From positions 1 to 22,945 of the forward strand of contig CAZLLV010000353.1 of the NCBI GenBank assembly GCA_964560325.1: a DNA stretch of 22,945 nucleotides, in the 5' to 3' direction. The stretch is from CAZLLV01 sp964560325 (GTDB lineage: Bacteria > Acidobacteriota > Thermoanaerobaculia > Multivoradales > DATKCC01). Every line of letters begins with the position of its first letter. Positions within the stretch are counted from its first letter, which is position 1. Below the pieces are notes generated by a model that had not been told where the DNA came from, searched no databases, and saw nothing but the letters and a program-made list of their open reading frames with translations. Shown piece after piece: positions 1 through 6,113 of the stretch. Made by a program: the position numbers and the translations under genes.

Positions 1-2
1 GG

Positions 3-869
3 GAGGAGATCCTCGACCTCCTGGCGCGCGCGCTCGCCGACGAGCGCGGTCTCCGGGGCGCCGCGTCGCGCTTCGCTCCGGACGCCCTCGCGGCCATCAC
101 CCGGCTCGCCTCGGGCGACGCCCGCCGCGCCCTCAACCTGCTCGAGCTGGCGGCGGGCGACGCGGCCGACGCGGCGGCGGAGGAGGAAGTGGAGCGCCCA
201 CGCCTCCTCACGCCGGAGAACGTCCGCCGGGTCGAGCGGAAGAAGACCCTCCTCTACGACAAGGCGGGCGAGGAGCACTTCAACCTGATCTCGGCGCTCC
301 ACAAGTCGCTGCGCGAGAGCGACGCCGACGCCGCCCTCTACTGGCTCGCCCGCATGCTCGCCGCCGGCGAGGACCCGCTCTACGTGGCGCGGCGCATGGT
401 CCGGTTCGCGAGCGAGGACGTGGGGCTCGCCGACCCGCAGGCGCTCCCCCAGGCGCTCGCGGGTTGGGACGCCTACCACCGGCTCGGCACCCCCGAGGGC
501 GAGCTCGCCCTCGCCCAGGCCTGCCTCTACCTCGCGCTCGCGCCGAAGAGCGACGCCCTCTACGCCGGCTACAAGCACGCCCGCCGCACGGTCGAAGAGC
601 GCCCCGCCGACCCGGTGCCGAAGGTGATCCGCAACGCTCCCACGAGCCTGATGAAGGAGCAGGGCTACGGCTCGGGCTACGTCTACGCTCACCACGTGGA
701 GGAAGGCGTCGGCGGCATCGACTGCCTGCCCGAGGCGCTCCGGGGGGAGCGGTTCTACGAACCGAAGGAGCGCGGCTTCGAGGCGGAGCTGAAAGAGCGG
801 CTCACTCGCTTCCGCGAGCTGCGCGCGCGGGTGCGGGCCAGGCTGGGCGACGCCGATCGCCCCGCCTGA
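3..869 (+). CDS. rarA: RarA/MgsA replication-associated recombination ATPase, C-terminal part (5' end outside window)
   Basis: The frame is open from the window edge, so only the last 288 codons are present and the AAA+ Walker A/B core lies upstream. What remains begins in the AAA+ lid (SGDARRALNLLE, the sensor-2 type arginine region). It continues into the RarA/WRNIP1 C-terminal helical domain that forms the tetramer, with the family hallmarks YDKAGEEHFNLISALHKS, FASEDVGLADP and APTSLMKEQGYGSGYVYAH. RarA family proteins are cytosolic ATPases acting at stalled replication forks and ssDNA-dsDNA junctions. The visible part looks intact and ends with a TGA at 867-869. It is a housekeeping gene with no evident link to the redox cluster and marks the boundary of ordinary chromosome. 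Family identification is firm; the start cannot be seen. Confidence 0.95.
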   Translation, partial: EEILDLLARALADERGLRGAASRFAPDALAAITRLASGDARRALNLLELAAGDAADAAAEEEVERPRLLTPENVRRVERKKTLLYDKAGEEHFNLISALHKSLRESDADAALYWLARMLAAGEDPLYVARRMVRFASEDVGLADPQALPQALAGWDAYHRLGTPEGELALAQACLYLALAPKSDALYAGYKHARRTVEERPADPVPKVIRNAPTSLMKEQGYGSGYVYAHHVEEGVGGIDCLPEALRGERFYEPKERGFEAELKERLTRFRELRARVRARLGDADRPA

Positions 870-897
870 CCCGTCGGCCGCCCGCGACGGAGGGTCA
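867..897. terminator. Imperfect hairpin spanning both convergent stop codons
   Basis: TGACCC at 867-872 pairs with GGGTCA at 892-897, and GTCG at 873-876 pairs with CGAC at 885-888. The loop is 8 nt and there is a 3-nt bulge at 889-891. The two outer arms contain the TGA stops of rarA and of the convergent DinB-like gene, so both genes end in the same TGACCC. There is no T-run, so a classical intrinsic terminator is not shown. A bidirectional stop or roadblock is an inference. Confidence 0.35.
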
Positions 898-1530
898 GCG
901 CACGGCTTCGAGCGCCTCTTTCATCTGCTGGTTGTGGCGCAGGTTGTGGGCCCCCACCAGCACCAGCCACTGGTGGGTGTTCATGGTGCCGGGCGGGCCG
1001 GTGAAGGTGTGCTCCTTTACCGGCCCGTCGAGCGAGCCCACGAGCTCGAGCGTCTGGGCGCGGGCGCTGGCGAAGCGGGCGAGCAGGTCGCTCCGCGACG
1101 GCTCTCCCGTGGGTTGCAGCTGCTCGGGCGCTTGAAATTGCTGCGAGCGGTCCAGCACGGTCGCCTCGAGGCCGGCGGTGCCGGACTCCGCGACGGTCCG
1201 CCACTCGGGGTTCGGCTCGCTTGCGGGCGTCGCGGTGACGACCCCGTAGAACAACCCCTCGGCGCGGACGTGGGGCACCACGCCCGCGCCCACCGACCAG
1301 GAGTCGGCGGCGGGCCGCTTCAGCCAGAGGTCGCCCTCGGCCTCCGCCGCCAGCGCTTCCAGCTCACTCTGCGACGTCTCCAACAGCTCGACGAGGTGGG
1401 CACGCTCGTCCTCGGTCAGCTTCGGCGAAATCTCATCGCCGGCGGCGAAGGCGGGAACGGTCGCGAGGATGAGGAGCAGGGCCAGGCAGGCGCAGAGCCT
1501 GGCGGTGTGAAGGTGGGTGATTCCGGGCAT
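895..1530 (-). CDS. Secreted DinB/YfiT-like four-helix-bundle protein
   Basis: The protein is 211 aa from the ATG at 1530. I chose this start over the upstream ATG at 1602 because AGGAG lies 7 nt before it and because it places a clean Sec signal peptide at the N-terminus (hydrophobic run ACLALLLILATVPAFA, cleavage likely after AFA). The mature part resembles the DinB superfamily of metal-binding four-helix bundles. An early helix carries SWSVGAGVVPHVRAEG with one candidate metal-ligand His, and the C-terminal helix has HNLRHNQQM, the usual His pair position. Most DinB-like proteins are cytosolic thiol transferases or stress proteins, so export is less usual. The exact reaction is unknown. 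It converges on rarA with a 25-nt gap and appears to be a single-gene unit. Fold assignment is moderately sure. Confidence 0.75.
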   Translation of the reverse strand: MPGITHLHTARLCACLALLLILATVPAFAAGDEISPKLTEDERAHLVELLETSQSELEALAAEAEGDLWLKRPAADSWSVGAGVVPHVRAEGLFYGVVTATPASEPNPEWRTVAESGTAGLEATVLDRSQQFQAPEQLQPTGEPSRSDLLARFASARAQTLELVGSLDGPVKEHTFTGPPGTMNTHQWLVLVGAHNLRHNQQMKEALEAVR

Positions 1531-1624
1531 CGTCGATCTCCTGTGTCGTGGTTGGGTCAGCCTGTCACAGAAGCGACGATCCGGATTCCGTGAAATCGAC
1601 ACCGTCCCGCGGGAGTTCTTCTCT

Positions 1625-1912
1625 CTACTCAGGGCGAGCCGCGCGGGAGACCAGCGGAAATCGCTCCGGATGCTCGATCGACTCGACGGCGAGATCGACG
1701 TCGAGATCGGGCCAGTGGAGATGGTGCGGGTGCGGCCGCTCCACGTTCAGGATCGCTTTCACCGGGGCTTCCGCGAACCACGGAAAGTCCGCAAAGCCCA
1801 GGAACAGCTCGCGGCCGTCGAGTAGAAGCCACAGGCCGTGCCGCGAGATGTTCGTGACCTCAAGGTCCGAAGTGGGTGCCGAAGTGAGCGTCCCATGCGT
1901 TCCTGATTTCAT
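1625..1912 (-). CDS. DUF2442 domain protein (partner of DUF4160)
   Basis: The protein is 95 aa. An ATG at 1918 is also in frame, but AGGGAG at 1920-1925 sits one base from that ATG and the ideal 7 nt from the ATG at 1912, so 1912 is preferred. The conserved DUF2442 core is easy to see: LEVTNISRHGLWLLLDG, ELFLGFADFPWF, NVERPHPHHLHWPDLDVD and VESIEHPERFPLV. DUF2442 proteins are small, usually encoded directly beside DUF4160 proteins, and the pair is often listed as a putative toxin-antitoxin or mobile accessory module. No catalytic role is established. It overlaps the 3' end of the DUF4160 gene by 53 nt, which implies co-transcription and translational coupling. No usable start lies downstream of the overlap before the conserved core. 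Family call is strong, function unknown. Confidence 0.85.
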   Translation of the reverse strand: MKSGTHGTLTSAPTSDLEVTNISRHGLWLLLDGRELFLGFADFPWFAEAPVKAILNVERPHPHHLHWPDLDVDLAVESIEHPERFPLVSRAARPE

Positions 1913-2120
1913 CCTCATGCTCCCTGATCAGCTCTTCGATCTGCCGGAGTTGGCGCGACGAGAGCTTGTAGTTCCGCGCGAGCTCGACCTCCGGATCGAG
2001 CCAGTACTTCGCTTCCCCTTCCGCGCTCTGGACGTGGACGTGGGGTCGCTCCTCCTCGCGCGAGAAGAAGTAGAAGCGGTACGGGCCGGACCGGAAGACC
2101 GTCGGGCTCATTCTCGGCAT
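1860..2120 (-). CDS. DUF4160 domain protein
   Basis: The protein is 86 aa from the ATG at 2120. The core shows the DUF4160 signature: a short beta hairpin ending SPTVFRSGPYRFYFFSREE, then the HVHV motif (RPHVHVQSAEGEAKYWLDP), then a helical tail (KLSSRQLRQIEELIREHEDE). Starts at 2165, 2120 and 2111 are all in frame. None has a convincing Shine-Dalgarno. A TAGAAT at 2119-2124 could be a -10 box giving a leaderless message at the 2111 ATG. The first 15 residues from the 2165 start are not family-like. They come from a DNA stretch that duplicates the end of the neighbouring ligase gene (see the repeat at 2148), so I exclude them. It is translated just ahead of and overlapping the DUF2442 gene. 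Function is unproven; a toxin-antitoxin-like role is often suggested. Confidence 0.8.
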   Translation of the reverse strand: MPRMSPTVFRSGPYRFYFFSREEERPHVHVQSAEGEAKYWLDPEVELARNYKLSSRQLRQIEELIREHEDEIRNAWDAHFGTHFGP

Positions 2121-2147
2121 TCTACCGGCTCGGGAGAGTGGAAGAAC

Positions 2148-2185
2148 CAGCCGGCGCTTCTGCATCTTGCCGAGGGCGTTCTCGG
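2148..2185. repeat. Direct repeat copy A (matches 3' end of the ligase gene)
   Basis: This 38-nt stretch matches 2546-2584 with two substitutions and one indel. Read on the minus strand it encodes ENALGKMQKRRL, close to RNALGKVQKHRL at the C-terminus of the AMP-forming ligase, including the A10 catalytic lysine motif. Here it is detached from any ligase. It therefore looks like the remnant of a duplicated or displaced ligase 3' end. Confidence 0.7.
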
Positions 2186-2260
2186 CAGACCTGGGAATCG
2201 CACGTCACCGAGACTCTGAACCCTGTGAAGGGCGGTCGGCCTGCTCGACACTGCATTCGG

Positions 2261-2269
2261 TGCTATAGT
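2261..2269 (+). promoter_or_regulatory. Extended -10 promoter for the ribbon-helix-helix gene
   Basis: TGCTATAGT is a textbook extended -10 element (TGn followed by TATAGT at 2264-2269). No good -35 is present at 16-18 bp. Transcription would start near 2276, which leaves a leader of about 29 nt before the ATG at 2305 and argues against the upstream GTG at 2278 as the start codon. Confidence 0.45.
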
Positions 2270-2304
2270 GGTGCGGTGTGGCGGGTGGTCGTGGAGATGA
2301 CGCG

Positions 2305-2532
2305 ATGAGCCGATTGACCTTGCGCTTGCCCGAATCGCTCCACCAGCAGCTCGCCAGAGAAGCGAGCCGAGAGGGCGTCTCCCTCAACCACTACATCGTC
2401 TACTCGCTGACGCGGGCGGTCACCGCCTCCGACCTGGAGCAGCAGCGCCGGACGTTCCACGAGATGACGAATCGGTACCCGCAGGAAGAGGCGGAAGCCG
2501 CTCTTCAGGAGATGCTGGCCGCGCGCAAGTAG
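2305..2532 (+). CDS. HicB/Arc-like ribbon-helix-helix protein, orphan antitoxin candidate
   Basis: The protein is 75 aa from the ATG at 2305, which is preceded by GGAG 8 nt upstream. An in-frame GTG at 2278 lies too close to the predicted transcription start. The N-terminus MSRLTLRLPESLHQQLAREA is a typical ribbon-helix-helix strand plus helix A. SREGVSLNHYIVYSLTRAV is helix B with the SLNxYI signature found in HicB-type and TraY/Arc-type DNA-binding antitoxins. The last 25 residues form a charged helix (EEAEAALQEMLAAR). Such proteins dimerise, bind operator DNA and in TA loci neutralise a toxin through the C-terminal tail. No HicA or other obvious toxin gene is adjacent; the nearest small genes are the divergent DUF4160/DUF2442 pair. 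The gene lies between the two copies of the direct repeat. Its stop is one base from the stop of the convergent ligase gene. Confidence 0.8.
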   Translation: MSRLTLRLPESLHQQLAREASREGVSLNHYIVYSLTRAVTASDLEQQRRTFHEMTNRYPQEEAEAALQEMLAARK

Positions 2533-2533
2533 G

Positions 2534-4162
2534 CTACTCGAGTCCCAGCCGGTGCTTCTGCACCTTGCCGAGGGCGTTTCTCGGGAGCGCCGGGACGAAG
2601 AGCACGTCTACCGGCACCTTGAAGCCCGCCAGCCGCTCGCGGCAGTGGGCGAGGATCGCTTGCGGGTCGGGCTCGCCGGTTGCCGTGCCGGGCTCGTCGC
2701 CTGCCGGCTCGGGCTCCGCCACCACGTAGGCCACCGGCACCTCGCCGTACTCCCGGTCGGGGCGACCGACCACCGCCGCCTCGCGCACGCCCGGCGCTCC
2801 CTCCAGCACCTCTTCGATCTCGCGCGGATAGACGTTCAGCCCGCCGCGGAGGATCAGCTCGCGGCTGCGGCCGAGGAGGGTGACGTAGCCGGTCGCCGGG
2901 TCGCGCCGCGCGAGGTCGCCGGTCCGGAACCACCGTTCGCCGTCCGGCCCGGGCAGGAAGCTCTCCGCCGTCTTCGCCGGATCGCGCCAGTAGCCGCCGA
3001 AGACGTTCGGGCCGCGTACCACCAGCTCTCCCGCGCCGCCCTCCGGCACCTCCCGGTCGTCCGGGTCGACGATCCGCGCCTCGACCCCCGGCAGCGGCAC
3101 CCCCACCGTCCCCGGCCGCCGCTCGCCCTGGTACGGGTTCGACAGGTTCATCCCGGTCTCGCTCATGCCGTAGCGCTCGAGGATCGCGTGACCGGTCCGC
3201 CGCCGGAACGCCTCGAACGTCTCCGGCGAGAGCGGCGCGCTGCCGGAAGCGAAGAGGCGCATCGACGGGATGGCGCCGAGATCTTCCAGCCGGCCGAGCG
3301 CGTCTCGATCGGGAAGCGCTCGGATCGCGTCTAGCAGCCGCACGTACATCGTCGGCACGCCGAAGAAGAGGGACGCCGCGCCGGCCACCAGCTCGCGCGC
3401 CGTCTCGGCCGCCCGGAAGCGGCTCCGCAGCTCGACCCGGGCGCCGGAGGCGAGGGCGGTGAAGAGGCCGACCACCAGGCCGTGGACGTGGAAGAGCGGG
3501 AGCGTGAGGAGCAGGCGGTCGTCCGCCCTCCAGGCCCAGGCGCTCCGCAGCCCCGTGACGGTGGCGGCCAGGTTGCCGTGGGTGAGCACCGCGCCCTTGC
3601 TGCGGCCGGTGGTGCCGGAGGTGTAGACCAGGAGCGCCGGGTCGTGTGTCGAGCCGACCGCGCCGGGCGAGGGGAGCGCCGCGCCGCGTCCCGGACCGCC
3701 GCGCGGCTCGGCCGGCGAGGTCAGCTCGGCGAGGTCGACGACCTCCGGAGCGGGTCCGCCTGCCGATCGCGCCTCCTCGACCGCCCGCTCCACCTCCGCC
3801 CGGAACGCCGTCTCCGCCACCACCCAGCCCGGCGCGGAGTCGGCCAGCAGATGCGCCGTCTCCCGCGCCGTGTAGGCGACGTTGACCGGCACCGCCACGG
3901 CGCCGGCTCGCAGCACCGCGAGCCCGGCGATCACCGTCTCCGGACGATTGCCGGCGACCAGGGCGACGCGGTCCCCGGGTGCCGCCCCGCGCGCCGCGAG
4001 ACCGACCGCCGCGCGCTCGACGGACACGAACAGCTCGCCGTAGCCGAGCTCCCGGCGCTCCGGTTCCGGCGCCCCCGTCTCGCCTTCGCCGGAGGCCGCG
4101 ATCGCCACCGCCTCCGGCCGCTCGCGGCGGCGGGTTTCGAAGAGCTCCAGCAGGGTCGCCAC
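2534..4162 (-). CDS. Malonyl/methylmalonyl-CoA synthetase-like AMP-forming acyl-CoA ligase
   Basis: The protein is 542 aa from the GTG at 4162. All ANL-superfamily motifs are present: the P-loop YTSGTTGRSKG at residues 180-190; LERYGMSETGMNLSNPY, whose SNPYxGER extension is typical of MatB/ACSF3-type malonyl-CoA synthetases; WFRTGDLA; the hinge region GRSRELILRGGLNVYP; and the A10 motif PRNALGKVQK with catalytic Lys533. The enzyme would adenylate a short dicarboxylic or fatty acid with ATP and transfer it to CoA in the cytosol. Starts further upstream (4210, 4243) are in frame, but ATLLELFETRRRERPE at the GTG matches the normal beginning of the family, and a promoter is positioned for a leaderless message at this GTG. 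It is transcribed away from the redox operon. Substrate (malonate, methylmalonate or a longer acid) is not proven. Confidence 0.88.
   Translation of the reverse strand: MATLLELFETRRRERPEAVAIAASGEGETGAPEPERRELGYGELFVSVERAAVGLAARGAAPGDRVALVAGNRPETVIAGLAVLRAGAVAVPVNVAYTARETAHLLADSAPGWVVAETAFRAEVERAVEEARSAGGPAPEVVDLAELTSPAEPRGGPGRGAALPSPGAVGSTHDPALLVYTSGTTGRSKGAVLTHGNLAATVTGLRSAWAWRADDRLLLTLPLFHVHGLVVGLFTALASGARVELRSRFRAAETARELVAGAASLFFGVPTMYVRLLDAIRALPDRDALGRLEDLGAIPSMRLFASGSAPLSPETFEAFRRRTGHAILERYGMSETGMNLSNPYQGERRPGTVGVPLPGVEARIVDPDDREVPEGGAGELVVRGPNVFGGYWRDPAKTAESFLPGPDGERWFRTGDLARRDPATGYVTLLGRSRELILRGGLNVYPREIEEVLEGAPGVREAAVVGRPDREYGEVPVAYVVAEPEPAGDEPGTATGEPDPQAILAHCRERLAGFKVPVDVLFVPALPRNALGKVQKHRLGLE
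2546..2584. repeat. Direct repeat copy B (within the ligase 3' end)
   Basis: This is the partner of the copy at 2148-2185. It forms codons for the conserved A10 region of the ligase (NALGKVQKHRL), so this copy is the functional one. The copies are about 400 nt apart in the same orientation and enclose the ribbon-helix-helix gene. Confidence 0.7.
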
Positions 4163-4168
4163 GCCACG

Positions 4169-4196
4169 AGTGTAGCGATCTCGCCGACCTCGCCAA
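4169..4196 (-). promoter_or_regulatory. Candidate sigma-70-type promoter for the ligase (possible leaderless start)
   Basis: On the minus strand TTGGCG (4191-4196) and TACACT (4169-4174) are separated by 16 nt. Each matches its consensus at four of six positions. The expected transcription start, about 7 nt after the -10, coincides with the GTG at 4162, which would make the ligase mRNA leaderless. This supports the chosen start but is not proof. Confidence 0.35.
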
Positions 4197-4338
4197 GGCC
4201 GCGCTTGCATGGGACCAAGATCGTGAGCTAAGCTCCACCGCAATCAGTCAATTGAAGTTCTGAGTCGTTTTCGGGGTTCCCGCCCCTTTCACCGATCCAG
4301 CCCGGTCGCGTGCCCTGGCCTCGAGCCCGGGTGCCGAG

Positions 4339-4355
4339 GCCGTCTTCGAGACGGC
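4339..4355. promoter_or_regulatory. Perfect 7-bp inverted repeat, possible operator or leader hairpin
   Basis: GCCGTCT at 4339-4345 and AGACGGC at 4349-4355 form a perfect dyad around TCG. It lies upstream of the TTGACA element, a usual place for a regulator site, but could equally fold in RNA. No regulator gene is in the window. Confidence 0.3.
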
Positions 4356-4441
4356 TAGCGACGATCGGGTCTACGCGGAGCGTGAGCTCGCGGGAGCCTC
4401 GGTGATGCGTGGGGTGAGGCGTTGACATTTCGCGGCGCCTG

Positions 4442-4482
4442 GTGGGTGAGCGACTCCTTCGAGTGAGGGCTTCGTCACCCAC
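4442..4482. promoter_or_regulatory. 8-bp inverted repeat downstream of a TTGACA element, possible operator
   Basis: GTGGGTGA (4442-4449) and TCACCCAC (4475-4482) are exact reverse complements. A small ACTC/GAGT hairpin is nested between them. The left arm begins 15 nt after the TTGACA at 4422-4427, so it would overlap the -10/+1 zone of a promoter there. No good -10 is recognisable, so the promoter may be activator-dependent or use another sigma factor. Confidence 0.3.
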
Positions 4483-4581
4483 GAGGCGTTCCATCTCCAG
4501 ACCGGCCGTTCCCGTGGGGGAGCGGGGGCGCGCCGGGCCGAATGGGTCGAGCGAGGACCACGACCGGAGGAGTGAGCCCGT

Positions 4582-5958
4582 ATGGTGACGAACCAGGACC
4601 CGATCTTCCAACCTCTCGAATTTCGCCATCTGACGGTAAAAAACCGTCTCTTCCGCTCCAGCATCTCCGGGCGCTGGGACAACTACGACGGCTCGGGCAC
4701 CCAGGCCCGCATCAACTGGGAGACGAAGTTTGCCCGCGGCGGCGTGGGGGCGATCATCTCGTCGTTCGTGCCGGTCCACATCCGCGGGCGCATCCTGCCG
4801 AGCTACGCGATGATCGACGCGGACGACAAGATCCCGTTCTGGCGCGAGGTCGGCAAGGCCGTCCACGAGCACGGCTGCAAGTTCATCATGCAGCTCAGCC
4901 ACTCGGGCCGCCAGCGCGACGTGCCCGGCGTCGAGAACTTCACGAAGCCGGGGCTCTCCTCGACCAGCAACATGGACACCTTCCACGGCCTCCTCTGCGA
5001 AGCCGCCACCAAGGAAGAGATCGAGCAGCTCGTCGGCTACTTCGCCCAGGGCGCCCGCCGCGCGCGCGAGGCCGGCCTCGACGGCGTGGAGCTCCACGCC
5101 TCGCACGGCTACCTCTTCACCCAGTTCCTGTCGTCCGGCATCAACGACCGCGACGACGAGTACGGCGGGTCGCTGCGCAACCGCTACCGCTTCCTCCACG
5201 AGGTGATCCACGCGATCCGCCGCGAGGTCGGCGACGACTTCCACCTCCAGGTCAAGATCAACGCGATCGACCTCAACAACGCGCTCTACCCCTGGGAGAA
5301 GAAGGGCAACACCCCGGAGGAGTACATCCAGATGTGCCAGTGGGTGGAGGAGGACGGCGCCGACGCCCTGCACGTCTCGGCGGGCAGCATGTTCCCGCAC
5401 CCGCTGGTGCCGCCGGGCGGCTTCCCGCCCGACGAGCTCAACTGGTGGTACGGCGGCATGGCGTCGTCCGGCACCCGCGGCTTCTTTCCGAACTACACCG
5501 CCTTCCACTTCAAGCTCCTGCGCCCGCTCTTCCTCTGGCTCTGGAACCGGACGAAGAAGAAGTACCCGATCGAGGGCGTCTCCATGGAGCTGACCAAGCC
5601 GATCAAGGACGCGGTGTCGATCCCGGTGATCAACACCGGCGGCTACCAGGACGGAGACCTGATCCGCCGCGGCCTCACCGAGGGCTACTTCGACGGCGTC
5701 GCGATCGCCCGGCCGCTGATCGCCAACAACGACCTGCCGAAGATCCTGGAGTCGGGCCGCAGCCTGCCCGACCGCCCCTGCACCTTCTGCAACCGCTGCC
5801 TGATCAACGCCATCGCCAATCCGCTCGGCTGCTACGACCTGCGGCGCTACGAGAGCCACGAGGCGATGATCCGCGAGGTGATGACGGTCTTCGACCCGCC
5901 GCACTTCCCGGGCAACGGGCACGCGGCGGCCGCGCCGGGACCGGAGGTGCGGCGATGA
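4582..5958 (+). CDS. Old-yellow-enzyme family NADH:flavin oxidoreductase with four-Cys cluster, lacking the C-terminal FAD/NAD(P) domain
   Basis: The protein is 458 aa with a strong Shine-Dalgarno (GGAGGAG). The TIM-barrel FMN domain starts with IFQPLEFRHLTVKNRLFRSS. The active-site stretch HASHGYLFTQFLSSGINDR supplies the substrate-binding pair His172/His175, and DDEYGGSLRNRYRF is the phosphate-binding signature. After the barrel comes C400-x2-C403-x2-C406-x10-C417, the spacing style of the 4Fe-4S cluster in 2,4-dienoyl-CoA reductases, enoate reductases and trimethylamine dehydrogenase. Those enzymes are about 650-730 aa and carry a C-terminal FAD/NAD(P)H module, which is absent here. The electron donor must therefore be a separate protein, or the cluster is structural. 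Known members reduce activated C=C bonds (enones, enoyl-CoAs) or oxidise amines. No signal peptide is seen, so it is probably cytosolic. Its TGA overlaps the next ATG. Confidence 0.9.
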   Translation: MVTNQDPIFQPLEFRHLTVKNRLFRSSISGRWDNYDGSGTQARINWETKFARGGVGAIISSFVPVHIRGRILPSYAMIDADDKIPFWREVGKAVHEHGCKFIMQLSHSGRQRDVPGVENFTKPGLSSTSNMDTFHGLLCEAATKEEIEQLVGYFAQGARRAREAGLDGVELHASHGYLFTQFLSSGINDRDDEYGGSLRNRYRFLHEVIHAIRREVGDDFHLQVKINAIDLNNALYPWEKKGNTPEEYIQMCQWVEEDGADALHVSAGSMFPHPLVPPGGFPPDELNWWYGGMASSGTRGFFPNYTAFHFKLLRPLFLWLWNRTKKKYPIEGVSMELTKPIKDAVSIPVINTGGYQDGDLIRRGLTEGYFDGVAIARPLIANNDLPKILESGRSLPDRPCTFCNRCLINAIANPLGCYDLRRYESHEAMIREVMTVFDPPHFPGNGHAAAAPGPEVRR

Positions 5959-6113
5959 GCACCGTGCGTACCCGCACCGCCTCCGGAGTCCTCACCGACG
6001 TCGTGCGGGAGGACCCGGTCGACCGCCGTCAGGCGCGCACCCGGAGGATCGTCTTCTGGGCCGTCGTGGTGGTCGTCGTCGTGCTGATCGTGCTGGGTAC
6101 GGCCGGCGCGTGA
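5955..6113 (+). CDS. 52-aa single-span membrane protein, detached copy of a cytochrome anchor
   Basis: This small gene is linked by an ATGA overlap to the upstream oxidoreductase and by a GTGA overlap to the downstream cytochrome, so it sits in the translational chain of the operon. It has a 31-residue polar N-terminus and one transmembrane helix (about residues 32-50, rich in Val). Residues 13-31 (LTDVVREDPVDRRQARTRR) align without gaps to residues 15-33 of the 524-aa cytochrome at 13172 with 12 of 19 identities. In that protein the same segment precedes the membrane anchor. Here nothing follows the helix, so it is a free-standing anchor-like peptide with an inside N-terminus. It may be an assembly or docking subunit for the soluble or lipid-anchored partners, or a relic of a decayed cytochrome. 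The conserved overlaps argue that it is translated. Confidence 0.75.
   Translation: MSTVRTRTASGVLTDVVREDPVDRRQARTRRIVFWAVVVVVVVLIVLGTAGA

Larger units (their letters stand above)
4163..4581. other. 419 bp non-coding intergenic region between divergent ligase and redox operon
   Basis: This is the only long gene-free stretch in the window and should hold the control region of the whole plus-strand operon. I see no credible ORF; those that cross it are arginine/proline-rich antisense shadows. It contains a perfect 7-bp inverted repeat with a 3-nt loop at 4339-4355 (GCCGTCT / AGACGGC). It also has a consensus TTGACA at 4422-4427 without a matching -10, and an 8-bp inverted repeat GTGGGTGA / TCACCCAC at 4442-4449 and 4475-4482. 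A GGAGGAG Shine-Dalgarno lies at 4566-4572, 9 nt before the ATG at 4582. Confidence 0.7.

Noticed and set aside
1531..1602. Longer start of the DinB-like gene at 1602
   Set aside because: It would bury the signal peptide behind 24 Arg-rich residues. The ATG at 1530 has an AGGAG site 7 nt upstream.
2121..2165. N-terminal extension of the DUF4160 gene to the ATG at 2165
   Set aside because: These codons derive from the displaced ligase tail (KMQKRRL) and are not part of the DUF4160 family; no ribosome site is present.
2505..4238. A second 577-codon minus-strand frame over the ligase gene
   Set aside because: It is the same strand in another frame and encodes Arg/Gly-rich repeats, while the other frame has all ANL ligase motifs.
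4422..4450. A complete sigma-70 promoter at the TTGACA element
   Set aside because: The -35 is perfect, but no acceptable -10 is found 16-18 bp downstream, so I list only the inverted repeat as a possible control site.
4371..4682. 103-codon minus-strand ORF in the intergenic region
   Set aside because: It crosses into the start of the OYE gene on the opposite strand and shows only Arg/Pro/Ser-rich sequence without a ribosome site.
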